Assembly (NCBI RefSeq): GCF_019583405.1
Contig: NZ_SZUU01000002.1
Span: 1-64,000 of the forward strand
Reading direction: 5' to 3'
From: Bacteroides fragilis
Lineage (GTDB): Bacteria > Bacteroidota > Bacteroidia > Bacteroidales > Bacteroidaceae
Length of the DNA: 64,000 bases
Both the position numbers and the translations under genes were made by a program. Below the pieces are notes generated by a model. It did not search any database. It saw only the letters and a program-made list of their open reading frames with translations, and was not told where the DNA came from. Shown in pieces: positions 1 through 8,713 of the stretch; position 1 is the first letter of the stretch; every line of letters starts with the position of its first letter.

Positions 1-96
1 CAATGATATTACTCCATAAAGTGTATTTTTTCCTTAAAATCTCCGTATCCATAATCTATTAAATAGACTTCGCAATTGGTGTATGTCCGATTACGA

Positions 97-408
97 ATGT
101 TTGATACGGCTAAGGTACTACTCACATCATTCGTCAGTGAAGAACAGGGACAGAAGATAGACGGTATAGGTGAATGGATGAAGGATAATAACTCAAGCAT
201 CCAAATCATTGCTTTCAGCGATAATCTTACAGACAAGAAAGCAGACCAGGAATTGCGCAGCCGCCGTTCGGAAGCCATCCGGAAAAGATTGATAGAAAAA
301 CATCATATCGCGCCCGAACGAATCACCGAATCGACTCCGGAAGCGATGGGATACGAAAACAAAACGGGATGCAATGCCATGATTGTATACATTCCCGAAA
401 CTAAATAA
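97..408 (+). pseudogene. OmpA-like domain, 3' remnant
   Basis: This is the C-terminal part of an OmpA-family peptidoglycan-associating domain. The segment IQIIAFSDNLTDKKADQE followed by LRSRRSEAIRKRLIE matches the family pattern in which a (G)H/F-SDN stretch precedes a helix with RSxxRAxAV. Complete OmpA proteins have a signal peptide and a barrel or lipoprotein part before this domain. Here nothing precedes it: the same frame has stops at 4-6, 52-54 and 64-66, and the first ATG is at 97. I therefore read it as a truncated or decayed gene, possibly broken by a rearrangement at the left edge. A short cytoplasmic protein starting at the TTG at 76 or the ATG at 97 is possible but unlikely. The HAD and ManC genes follow on the same strand. 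Confidence 0.55.
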
Positions 409-435
409 TAATAACCATTCACACACACTAATTAC

Positions 436-864
436 ATGACGATTGCTGTTGATTTTGATGGTACCATCGTAGAACACCGCTATCCGAAGATCGGAGAAGA
501 AATTCCATTCGCCACAGAGACTCTGAAAATGCTGGCAAAAGAACGTCACAAACTGATTTTATGGACTGTACGCGAAGGTGAGTTACTTGAAGAAGCCATT
601 GAATGGTGCCGGCAGCGGGGAGTCTACTTCTATGCCGTCAATAAAGACTATCCGGAAGAAGAAAAGAATCATCACGGATTCTCCCGCAAACTGAAAGCAG
701 ACCTTTTTATTGATGACCGAAACCTGGGAGGTTTGCCTGACTGGGGAACCATCTACCAGATGATCCATGAACAAAAACCATACGAACCCGTTCTATCTGA
801 CAGACAGAAATCGGCCGGTGATTCAAACTGGATAGGGAAACTGCTCGGCAAACGTAACAAATAA
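436..864 (+). CDS. HAD-superfamily phosphatase, small sugar-phosphate type
   Basis: A 142-residue protein opening with the HAD nucleophile motif DFDGT (D6, D8), as in phosphatases that form an aspartyl-phosphate. The motif II region LILWTVREG supplies the Thr, and the motif IV acidic pair appears in LFIDDRNLGG near residue 95. It has no large cap domain, consistent with the compact single-domain HAD hydrolases found in Bacteroides that act on sugar phosphates or nucleotides. The exact substrate cannot be read from sequence. It lies 16 bp upstream of manC on the same strand, so co-transcription and a role in mannose or GDP-mannose metabolism are reasonable inferences. A shorter C-terminal stretch after residue 115 is basic and looks like a linker or tail. 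Confidence 0.8.
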   Translation: MTIAVDFDGTIVEHRYPKIGEEIPFATETLKMLAKERHKLILWTVREGELLEEAIEWCRQRGVYFYAVNKDYPEEEKNHHGFSRKLKADLFIDDRNLGGLPDWGTIYQMIHEQKPYEPVLSDRQKSAGDSNWIGKLLGKRNK

Positions 865-880
865 AAGGAAAGGAGCAACG

Positions 881-1930
881 ATGAATAATCATGTAGTAAT
901 TATGGCCGGTGGCATAGGAAGTCGCTTCTGGCCAATGAGTACACCGGAATATCCCAAACAATTCATAGACATACTGGGATGTGGGAAGACGCTGCTACAA
1001 TTGACAGCCGAAAGATTCGGTAATGTTTGTCCATTGGAAAGCATGTGGGTGGTCACATCTGAAAGATATACAGACATTGTTCGGGAACAATTGCCGGGTA
1101 TACCGGAAAGCAATATACTGGCAGAGCCTTGCCCCAGAAACACGGCTCCTTGCGTTGCCTATGCTTGCTGGAAAATAAAAAAGAAATATCCGGATGCCAA
1201 CATAGTGGTCACTCCTTCTGACCAAGTGGTTATTGACACCACTGAATTTCGCAGAGTAATTGACAAAGCACTCTCGTTTACAGACAAAAGCAGTGCCATC
1301 ATTACACTCGGAATAAAACCCGGACATCCGGAAACCGGATATGGGTATATTGCCGCAGGCGAACCTATAACAAGGGACAAAGAAATATTCCATGTAGAGT
1401 CTTTCAGGGAGAAACCCAATAGGGAGACAGCCGAAAAATATCTGGCAGCAGGTAATTATTTCTGGAATGCAGGGATTTTCGTATGGAATGTGAGAACAAT
1501 CACAGCTGTTATGCGGGTCTATGCACCGGGCATAGCGCAAATCTTCGACCGGATATATCCCGACTTCTATACGGAACGTGAAGAAGAGACCGTAAAAAAA
1601 CTATTTCCCACTGCCGAAAGTATTTCGATAGATTATGCGGTGATGGAAAAAGCAGAAGAGATTTATGTGTTACCCGCAAAGTTCGGATGGTCAGATTTAG
1701 GAACGTGGGGAGCACTACAGAGTCTGTTGCCCAAAGACCAAGAAGGAAATGCCAAAGTAGGACCGGATATCCGGATGTATGAAAGTCGGAACTGTATAAT
1801 ACATACCTCACAAGAGAAACGAGTAGTCATACAAGGCCTGAATGACTATATCGTGGCTGAAAAAGACAATATACTGCTTATATGCCAATTATCCGAAGAG
1901 CAACGAATCAAAGACTTTTCAAAAGAATAA
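881..1930 (+). CDS. manC: Mannose-1-phosphate guanylyltransferase
   Basis: Converts mannose-1-phosphate and GTP to GDP-mannose for cell-surface glycans. The N-terminus has the nucleotidyltransferase signature MAGGIGSRFWPMS, in which GGxGxRxWP is diagnostic of ManC. Downstream are VTPSDQVV, the EKP motif in SFREKPNRETAEKYL, and the sugar-binding NAGIFVW. At 349 residues it contains only the GT-A-like pyrophosphorylase domain and lacks the fused phosphomannose isomerase domain of the long (about 480 aa) bifunctional enzymes. It follows the HAD gene by 16 bp and is closed by the hairpin at 2031-2069. The downstream injection-system operon converges on it from the other strand. Confidence 0.9.
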   Translation: MNNHVVIMAGGIGSRFWPMSTPEYPKQFIDILGCGKTLLQLTAERFGNVCPLESMWVVTSERYTDIVREQLPGIPESNILAEPCPRNTAPCVAYACWKIKKKYPDANIVVTPSDQVVIDTTEFRRVIDKALSFTDKSSAIITLGIKPGHPETGYGYIAAGEPITRDKEIFHVESFREKPNRETAEKYLAAGNYFWNAGIFVWNVRTITAVMRVYAPGIAQIFDRIYPDFYTEREEETVKKLFPTAESISIDYAVMEKAEEIYVLPAKFGWSDLGTWGALQSLLPKDQEGNAKVGPDIRMYESRNCIIHTSQEKRVVIQGLNDYIVAEKDNILLICQLSEEQRIKDFSKE

Positions 1931-2030
1931 ATGTTGATCCCTTTCAATATTTATAAATCCCGGTTTTAATACCGGGTGTAGGGGCGTCCCGATGCGAATC
2001 GTGACTGCTTTTATTTGTTTTGTTTGTGTG

Positions 2031-2069
2031 TGTTCCTCCGGCCAGGCGTGGTCGGAGGAACATTTTTTT
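2031..2069 (+). terminator. Rho-independent terminator after manC
   Basis: A perfect 10-bp stem (TGTTCCTCCG at 2031-2040 with CGGAGGAACA at 2053-2062) and a 12-nt loop are followed by seven T residues. The T-run fits termination of the rightward manC transcript. The leftward injection-system operon stops at the same place, but there is no T-run on that strand. Confidence 0.85.
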
Positions 2070-3834
2070 AGGGTAGCCGTTCCCGGTTATTCAATTTCAA
2101 TATAAAGAAATACAGAAGAATGGGGAGCACTGGAAGCGCTATTAATGCCAAGTAAGTCATGTTTCCGGTTTCAAGATCGAAAAAGATCACCTGTGGAGAA
2201 AGCGCTTCTACCATAAAGAAAAAAAAGACAGCAAACTCCATGACCAAAGTGATCATCAACAATACAATAAAAGTATGGTATCTTTCTACATAGAGATTAA
2301 AAGTTGGAGAAATATACCGCATTACCACCAAACCGGAAATTGCCAGAAACAGACAAAGATCAATACAGAAAAAAAGTCCCCACTGTCCGGAAGCATAATC
2401 ACAATTGGACAACTCCCATACATTTGTATCATTTATTCCGGGTTGGATCTGTTTGAATGGGATCCGGAAAAGATAAAACGGATTGGAAACAAGAGAGATA
2501 ACAGAACTGGTATCTATGGAACCATCACTGTAAATGATTTTGGATGCCAGCCCCAAGGAGTCGAAATCCGCAAAATAAACCGTGTCGACAAAACATTGCA
2601 GTCCGGCTATAAAACCTGAATTCCGGATGACCGCATTACGCGAGAAAGTTAAAGATAAATCGAGTTTCTCGTAAACATGGGTGGTATCTACCCGGAAACT
2701 GTCAATGACAAGACTCAATGATTTGACGAACTGAGTTAACGCACGTTTCTCTTTAAAATCAAACTCCGGAAGATAAACATTCAGGCCACTGGGTTTGTGA
2801 ACACTATACAGACGATGGATCATTCCGGACGGATAGCCGAAAACGGTATAGATAAAACGACGGCATGCTGCCGGATTAGAAAGGAAACGATTGGTGGAAA
2901 GCGCATCACCGCAATAGGCTACAAGATCATAGTTAATACGATCGTAAGGATAGAAATCCATCACATTCGGAGAGTCCCAATTATTCGTCAGTTCGGGCAT
3001 TCCTGTCACAGGATTAATAATATAGCCCGGATATCCCAAACGGCTGATCTTTCGGGTATGCACAACCGGTTGGCTTAAATAGACATCAGTCATCCAATAA
3101 GGAACCATGACATAGGACAAAGAGGCACGCTGAAGAGCAGAAGTGAGAGAATCGACCTCGGACTGAAACTGTCGCGTTACACGAGTCGTATAGGTCAGAC
3201 GTTGTTTCAACGTATCCGGACGATTATCAAAGTAGCAATAGAAGTTCTTCACATTGTAATAATCGTAATATTCAGCTTCTTTCAGCCACTCTCCTACCGG
3301 ATGGGCTTCATCATATATCTCCGGTTCTGTACTCAATTCCATCAGTGTCGTATCAGAAGTATAGATAAGTTCATCCAGCTTTTTCTCTGTTTCATAAGGC
3401 ACATCAGAAACAAGGGTATTCATAAAACCTTTGGCAATAATGTATTTCTTCAACAGTTCATTTTCAGAAAGTTTGAACTGTTCTTCTATTTTATATGGAT
3501 AAACAACATAGCCATAAACTCCCGGAGTAAGAATCAGACTATAAATATTGCTCAGCTGATCGATATCCTTAAAGAAATGGGTATTTTCGGGAACAGGAGA
3601 AGGAATCAGTCCTTTCCAGCCCCCGGCAAGTCTCATATCCCGTTTCTCAGTTGGAATCAACGGCCACTTCTGACGTCCATGAGTTAAAACTTCTAAGCGA
3701 ATTCGGTTCCATCCCTGAGGAGTCTGATAATGGTAAGGACGAAACTTCTGATAGGCATTTGTGAAGCTGTTCTGTGCAGAAAGCGACAGATATCCTAAAA
3801 ACATTACACCGAAGACTAACAAGAACTTTTTCAT
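2068..3834 (-). CDS. Secreted/membrane protein at the end of the injection-system operon, unknown function
   Basis: A 588-residue protein I do not recognise. It begins with a clear Sec signal peptide (MKKFLLVFGVMFLGYLSLSAQ, with cleavage likely after SAQ) followed by about 470 mostly polar, Tyr-rich residues predicted to be exported. The C-terminal 120 residues contain three strongly hydrophobic segments (around residues 485-505, 520-545 and 560-580) and a short basic tail. It is the last gene of the contractile-injection operon, 20 bp after the AAA+ ATPase. By position it could be an anchor, release or firing-site factor, or a chaperone, since extracellular injection systems lack the T6SS membrane complex. 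That role is inference only; the topology is read directly from the sequence. Gene-end coordinate abuts the manC terminator. Confidence 0.75.
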   Translation of the reverse strand: MKKFLLVFGVMFLGYLSLSAQNSFTNAYQKFRPYHYQTPQGWNRIRLEVLTHGRQKWPLIPTEKRDMRLAGGWKGLIPSPVPENTHFFKDIDQLSNIYSLILTPGVYGYVVYPYKIEEQFKLSENELLKKYIIAKGFMNTLVSDVPYETEKKLDELIYTSDTTLMELSTEPEIYDEAHPVGEWLKEAEYYDYYNVKNFYCYFDNRPDTLKQRLTYTTRVTRQFQSEVDSLTSALQRASLSYVMVPYWMTDVYLSQPVVHTRKISRLGYPGYIINPVTGMPELTNNWDSPNVMDFYPYDRINYDLVAYCGDALSTNRFLSNPAACRRFIYTVFGYPSGMIHRLYSVHKPSGLNVYLPEFDFKEKRALTQFVKSLSLVIDSFRVDTTHVYEKLDLSLTFSRNAVIRNSGFIAGLQCFVDTVYFADFDSLGLASKIIYSDGSIDTSSVISLVSNPFYLFRIPFKQIQPGINDTNVWELSNCDYASGQWGLFFCIDLCLFLAISGLVVMRYISPTFNLYVERYHTFIVLLMITLVMEFAVFFFFMVEALSPQVIFFDLETGNMTYLALIALPVLPILLYFFILKLNNRERLP

Positions 3835-3854
3835 AAGTATATCAATTTATATAT

Positions 3855-5162
3855 TCAGTTTGCACCTTCTTTAGCCTGCTCCTGACGCACAGCGGCAAGC
3901 AACATGGATTCATCGATGACTTGGGTATGGTTCGTAATCAACTGCAAAGCGCAACGACGAATGATATTGGTCATAGCACCTCCCGAAAATGGGTAAGTTG
4001 ATAGTTTATCTATCAACTCTTCACGATCCCGGGGAGTCCAGACTATAGGCAACATTTTATCCCATAATGTCTTACGAATATATTCATCCGGCATCGGAAA
4101 ATAAATGGCAGACTGAAACCTCCGGGAAAAAGCTTCGTCAATATTCGAACGCAGATTAGTGGCAAGTATCACCGTACCGGGAAAATCTTCAATACGTTGT
4201 AGCAAATAGGCAACCTCCTGATTGGCATGCCGATCATTGGAAGTCTGCGTAGAGGTCCTTTTACCAAACAAAGCATCTGCTTCATCAAAAAACAAGATCC
4301 AATTGCGATTTTCTGCCAAATCAAATACACGAGCGAGATTCTTTTCAGTCTCGCCAATATACTTCGAAACAATCATAGACAAGTCTACCCGGTAAACATC
4401 CATTTGATTACGTTTACCAAGCAACGTTGCTGCCAGTGTTTTCCCGGTTCCGGGAGGACCATAAAACAAAGAACGGTAACCGGGCTTCAGAATACGTTTC
4501 AGCCCCCACTTCTCCATTACCGTATGATGACTGGTAATCCAGGTATTAATCTCCTCCAGTTGTCCGGCAACCTGATAATCTACAACCAAATCATCCCAGG
4601 AAAGCGGAGTCACGATTCGTTTTGCCGGAAAACCGATACTGTAATCCGGCTTATATTCTTTACCATAAAGCACCCTACTGAGCAATTCATCCGATGCACG
4701 AAGCTGCCCGCTTAAGAAAGGTTCTCCATCACCGGAACCCTCCAACCGTAAGACATTATGAGTATAAAACCAATGGTCACGTTCAAACAGACGAATCACT
4801 GATTGCCGTTTTTCCATATCCTCGCCGATCAACATGAAAGCAGCGGTCTCTCCTGTAGGAAGAAAGCCCCCATGCGAAACACCTTTCCAACCGCCAAACT
4901 CAGTATATGGACGATCAAAATTTTTATTGTTCACAAAGAAAATGTCCAAAGCCTGAGGATAACAATGAGGCATCAAAGCAAGCATTATGACCACTTTCTC
5001 TTCAAAAGTGATCTGTGATGAAGATATGCCTGTTATTTCCTCCCACCATGAATTAACAGGAGGTTGTACTTCAAACAGAGAGGTCACTTCACACTCCTGC
5101 CTGAAGTACAAACGAATACTCACATCGAGCACCTGCTGAAACCAATCAATCAGTTCTTTCAT
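3855..5162 (-). CDS. AAA+ ATPase of the contractile injection system (Pvc15/Afp15-like)
   Basis: Contractile injection systems of the Photorhabdus virulence cassette type carry a AAA+ ATPase thought to help assembly or effector loading. This protein has a Walker A GPPGTGKT near residue 240, a Walker B WILFFDEADALFGKR, and an arginine-finger region ending in DEAFSRRFQS, which is classic ATPase architecture. The N-terminal 200 residues are the family-specific domain. I prefer the ATG at 5162 (MKELIDWF); a GTG at 5171 in the same frame is the alternative. It begins 12 bp after the DUF4157 gene. The C-terminal region has the usual lid helix with SGGAMTNIIRRC. Confidence 0.9.
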   Translation of the reverse strand: MKELIDWFQQVLDVSIRLYFRQECEVTSLFEVQPPVNSWWEEITGISSSQITFEEKVVIMLALMPHCYPQALDIFFVNNKNFDRPYTEFGGWKGVSHGGFLPTGETAAFMLIGEDMEKRQSVIRLFERDHWFYTHNVLRLEGSGDGEPFLSGQLRASDELLSRVLYGKEYKPDYSIGFPAKRIVTPLSWDDLVVDYQVAGQLEEINTWITSHHTVMEKWGLKRILKPGYRSLFYGPPGTGKTLAATLLGKRNQMDVYRVDLSMIVSKYIGETEKNLARVFDLAENRNWILFFDEADALFGKRTSTQTSNDRHANQEVAYLLQRIEDFPGTVILATNLRSNIDEAFSRRFQSAIYFPMPDEYIRKTLWDKMLPIVWTPRDREELIDKLSTYPFSGGAMTNIIRRCALQLITNHTQVIDESMLLAAVRQEQAKEGAN

Positions 5163-5174
5163 AAGATCCACTTT

Positions 5175-5759
5175 TTATTGTGCCGCTTTCGCTCCCAACA
5201 CATCCGCTTCATGCTCCAACCCGGCATCATCATTTACAGCTATTCCTCCTATTTCGGTCGTTGGTTGTACACGTCCTTCCGCCTGTTGAATCACATGAGC
5301 CAGTTCATGACCCAACAATTGCTGTCCGCAAGAAGTATCCGGTCTGAATTGTCCGGGGGCAAAATGTATATCCGTTCCCTGGGTATAAGCTAATGCACCG
5401 ACTTCAGGGGCTTTTGATGACTCAGGGTGCACGCGGACAGAAGAGAAATCCATCCCAAACGACTCCTCCACATTCTGTTTCACACCATCCGGAATTCCAG
5501 TTCGGTTCTCAGCCTTTCTTTGCACAGACTGTTCAAACTTTCCTTGTAACAATTCATCATCATCGTCTTCACGCTGTGCAACAAACCTACCTTGCAATAA
5601 CTCGTCATCATCGTCTCCCATCCTCTGGACGACTTCAGTCATCTTTGCTTGCGTGGTTGCCAATTCCCGATTATCAATCATTGAAACAGCAGACAGCCCT
5701 TTCTTAGATTGCTGTACCCTTATAGGTGCAGCCTCTGTATTCACTTTTTCCGCATTCAT
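5175..5759 (-). CDS. DUF4157 (eCIS core domain) protein
   Basis: DUF4157 proteins are a hallmark of extracellular contractile injection loci. The domain has a zinc-metalloprotease-like HExxH, seen here as GHELAHVIQQ near residue 150, preceded by FGMDFSSVRVHP and the FAPGQF element typical of the family. At 194 residues it ends shortly after the domain (LEHEADVLGAKAAQ), so no toxin domain is fused to it, unlike many DUF4157 effectors. Residues 49-59 and 65-75 contain two copies of the acidic motif DDDDELLQG(R/K)F, within a VQR-rich linker. The ATG at 5759 overlaps the tape-measure stop (ATGA); the longer upstream start would run 70 bp into the previous gene. Role: effector-like or processing factor, unproven. 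Confidence 0.85.
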   Translation of the reverse strand: MNAEKVNTEAAPIRVQQSKKGLSAVSMIDNRELATTQAKMTEVVQRMGDDDDELLQGRFVAQREDDDDELLQGKFEQSVQRKAENRTGIPDGVKQNVEESFGMDFSSVRVHPESSKAPEVGALAYTQGTDIHFAPGQFRPDTSCGQQLLGHELAHVIQQAEGRVQPTTEIGGIAVNDDAGLEHEADVLGAKAAQ

Positions 5760-8713
5760 TCGTTTGTCCTCCAATCTACCATTAAAAGCAAATCCATCCA
5801 CGGAGCTCGCAGCATAACATAGCTCCATGGTAAACTGTCAAGAAGTACATCGTAGGCTTTGCGTTCTACGCTCAATGTCCAACGGTCATCCTTCATACTC
5901 AAAGAGCCTTTACGTATTAAAAAAGCTTCTCGCAAAGCTCTAATGGATATATTCTTTATTTTACTCCACATAGATTTAACATTTTCCAAGAGGCTTTCAG
6001 CTAACTCTTTTTCCTTTTCAGTCAACACAACTTTAGAAGGTAAAGGAGCTTCAACATTCATCCCTACTAAAACCTTATTCAACAGCAAATCTCCTTCGCG
6101 CCACTCTTTTTCCTCACCATGTACAATATACTGCAATAAGAAGATAGCATGATTTTGTAACTCTTCATTTTTAAATTGCCTGCGATCATCCGACAGATAC
6201 TCAGCCATCATAAAAAGACGAGGAAAAAAAGGAGCCAAAAGAACAATACCTGCATTCGGGATTTCAAAATTACTTGTTTTCATAATCATTACATTCTTAT
6301 TTAATTGGTTAATATAGTTAATTATCTCTGTAATATTTTTATAAGCTTTCAGATGTACTTTATCCAATACTCCCATTACTCCGGGAGGAACAGCTTGCCG
6401 AATACGTCCCATAAGAAAGCGAATGATTTCTTCTTCGGACCAGGCTATAAAAGGTTTTGCTGTTAACTCTACCATCCAAACAGACAAATATTCGGCTATC
6501 GACTGTAAAAAATAGAATTCAGTGCAGTGAGTACGCAGGACCGCATAAACAGATAAAAACTCCTGATAAATAGTCAGTAACCTCATATCTCCGATTCTTC
6601 GGAGCCAAAGTCTTTGCAAAGAAGCCTTCCGATTTATCAGGCTCAATATAAACGACGAATTCAGTCGCCCGGTTTTCCAGAGAGAACGAAACAATTCATT
6701 CTGTTCGTCCAATAAATAAATAAGCCATTTCTCACAATAGATTTCTTTTCTGGCATCTCGAAGAGACGCTGATTCTCCAAAAAGGTGACACAACCAGGAT
6801 TCCAATTCTCTCCGATCCAACCGCCTCACCACCTCTGGAATTGCCAAAGGGAGCAGATGTTCTTTATAAAGTTCTTCCAGAACCTCACTTAATCCATTAT
6901 TTACAACAAAATCCGATATTTCTTTTAGTTCACGAAAAAAATAGCCTAGTAGTTCAGAAATATTCTGATTATAATGAGCTGCCAACCGCAACAACACGGA
7001 GTAGACGAAACTTTTTCGCTGAAAAAAACTTTCCTCACCAGGAAGTATACAGGCAAAAATAAACTCCCACTTCAATGTACGGAAATCACTTCCTGCTTTT
7101 CCTTCAAGAAGCCCATGTATATGCCCTCTATCAAGCAATCGGGCATAAGCCCGGATAAATTCATATCTTCCCGGTAATACACGTGCCACAACCTCTTCTA
7201 TTTGGTTTTCAGAGAATGGTTCCAAAAAATGGCGGCAAAGAAGTGGAGTTGCCCAAATTGTGATTATACTTTCCCGAGAGAGTTTCTCCCAGGAAAAACC
7301 TTCAACCGCTTGAGGGACCAGCTCCTGTTTCAACTCCAATAATACCGGAAGTAGCTGCACAGACAGAAAAGTTCCCTGTAAGCCTTCGTCCTCAGTTAGC
7401 AACAAGATCAAACTACCGACGGATAAATTATAATGTGCAGCCAGTTGCTGTAAGACAGAAAGGACAAACACCTTACGACTGAAAACAGAGGCAGGGAGTC
7501 GAACCAATACCGAAAAAATAAACTCCCATTTCAGTATGCGAAATTCATCTCCGGCCTTACCGGAAAAAGTACCGGTATTCTTACGTCTGCCAAGGGTCTG
7601 AGCATAAAAAATAACAAACTCTTTTTCCTCCGGAATAATCACTCCGACCAGTATATGAATTTCTTCTTCGCACAGAGAACTCAGCAATTCACGGGTTAGT
7701 TTCCTGTCTGAGAAAATCTGCTTCAACCGATTGGCAGACAAAATAACGAATGCTTCTTCCTCTCCCGCCAGATGCCTCAGACAAGCCCTAATTTCCCTAA
7801 ACATGATCGTATAGAAAGTACCGTCCAATGCACGTAATCCCGCTTGTACATTAGTTCTGATCTCTTTCAGGATACTCCACAATTCGGGTAATTGTACCAC
7901 TTTATTTTCTAACTCCCTGATGCCTTCGGTCAGGAGCAACGTCATTTCCGCAAAAGAGAAGTTGAAGTGGGCAGCTATCCCATGAAGCGTATGTACCAAC
8001 AATTGTTTTCGGTCAAATCGACCTCTGCTTTCTGAAAGCAGATAAGCAAGCACCAGCGTCCAAACTACATTCCTATAGTCATATTGTCCGATATCTGCAC
8101 GTTTTATCAAAGTATAGGCTCGCAACTGGATACGAACATAAAGATTAATAAACTTGCTCTCGGAAGGTCTGACTGTTTGCACGATATTTTCCAACTCTTC
8201 ATCAGTGAACTGAAATACCATTCGACGATACAGGAAATCATAATGACCATATGTTTCCAAAAACTCACGGAAAGAATAGGCGTCTTTACGAAGAACAAGC
8301 GACAAAAGATAACTGATATCCATCAAACGCTGTTCGACAAAAGAAGGAAAGTATCCGTGCAAAAGAAAAAAACTGAGTAATTCCAACGCTGTATGGGGCA
8401 ACGTCTCTTTCCGGATGCCCTGATCCGGAAATGAAGTATCCTCACTTAGCCACTTCCGGCAATATTCATGCAAGGCAATACGTAACTGTTCCGCAAACCG
8501 GTCATCAAACTCTTCTTCTTTCAAAAGATCCAAATCGAGCGACAAACGCTCTATGATAATGACTTTATCTTCTCGGTCATAGTGACACATGACTTCCTCC
8601 CACACTTCTTCGAAATCTTTTTCATAAGAGTAGTCCCAACGTGCATTCAGCCTTTGTGCAAAAAGCTCGTTATCTGCCAGAAAGTCAAATTTCACCGAGT
8701 CAATTGAAATCAT
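5756..8713 (-). CDS. Contractile injection system tape measure protein
   Basis: A 985-residue protein of the CIS tape-measure family (Pvc14/Afp14-like), which sets tube length inside the sheath. The N-terminus shows the family pattern: a first strand followed by an Ile/Leu-rich stretch VIIIERLSLDLDLL. The C-terminal 170 residues have the conserved block NAGIVLLAPFFPRLF, then HAIFLLQYIVHG, LPLNKVL-like and WSYVMLRAPWM. The middle is helical with repeated blocks of similar spacing (for example KWEFIFSVLVRL and KWEFIFACILPG, and AAHYNLSVGSLILLLTED), suggesting internal repeats. It starts 14 bp inside the end of the upstream baseplate gene and overlaps the DUF4157 start by four bases. Confidence 0.85.
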   Translation of the reverse strand: MISIDSVKFDFLADNELFAQRLNARWDYSYEKDFEEVWEEVMCHYDREDKVIIIERLSLDLDLLKEEEFDDRFAEQLRIALHEYCRKWLSEDTSFPDQGIRKETLPHTALELLSFFLLHGYFPSFVEQRLMDISYLLSLVLRKDAYSFREFLETYGHYDFLYRRMVFQFTDEELENIVQTVRPSESKFINLYVRIQLRAYTLIKRADIGQYDYRNVVWTLVLAYLLSESRGRFDRKQLLVHTLHGIAAHFNFSFAEMTLLLTEGIRELENKVVQLPELWSILKEIRTNVQAGLRALDGTFYTIMFREIRACLRHLAGEEEAFVILSANRLKQIFSDRKLTRELLSSLCEEEIHILVGVIIPEEKEFVIFYAQTLGRRKNTGTFSGKAGDEFRILKWEFIFSVLVRLPASVFSRKVFVLSVLQQLAAHYNLSVGSLILLLTEDEGLQGTFLSVQLLPVLLELKQELVPQAVEGFSWEKLSRESIITIWATPLLCRHFLEPFSENQIEEVVARVLPGRYEFIRAYARLLDRGHIHGLLEGKAGSDFRTLKWEFIFACILPGEESFFQRKSFVYSVLLRLAAHYNQNISELLGYFFRELKEISDFVVNNGLSEVLEELYKEHLLPLAIPEVVRRLDRRELESWLCHLFGESASLRDARKEIYCEKWLIYLLDEQNELFRSLWKTGRLNSSFILSLINRKASLQRLWLRRIGDMRLLTIYQEFLSVYAVLRTHCTEFYFLQSIAEYLSVWMVELTAKPFIAWSEEEIIRFLMGRIRQAVPPGVMGVLDKVHLKAYKNITEIINYINQLNKNVMIMKTSNFEIPNAGIVLLAPFFPRLFMMAEYLSDDRRQFKNEELQNHAIFLLQYIVHGEEKEWREGDLLLNKVLVGMNVEAPLPSKVVLTEKEKELAESLLENVKSMWSKIKNISIRALREAFLIRKGSLSMKDDRWTLSVERKAYDVLLDSLPWSYVMLRAPWMDLLLMVDWRTNE

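Noticed and set aside
9..278. A minus-strand frame ending CEVYLIDYGYGDFKEKIHFME at the left edge
   Set aside because: It overlaps the OmpA-like remnant and only its last 25 residues look protein-like; without sequence to the left I cannot call a gene.
5756..8713. Tape-measure-like gene read as a T6SS TssA/TssK-type protein
   Set aside because: No T6SS membrane or ClpV genes are present; N- and C-terminal blocks fit the contractile-injection tape-measure family.
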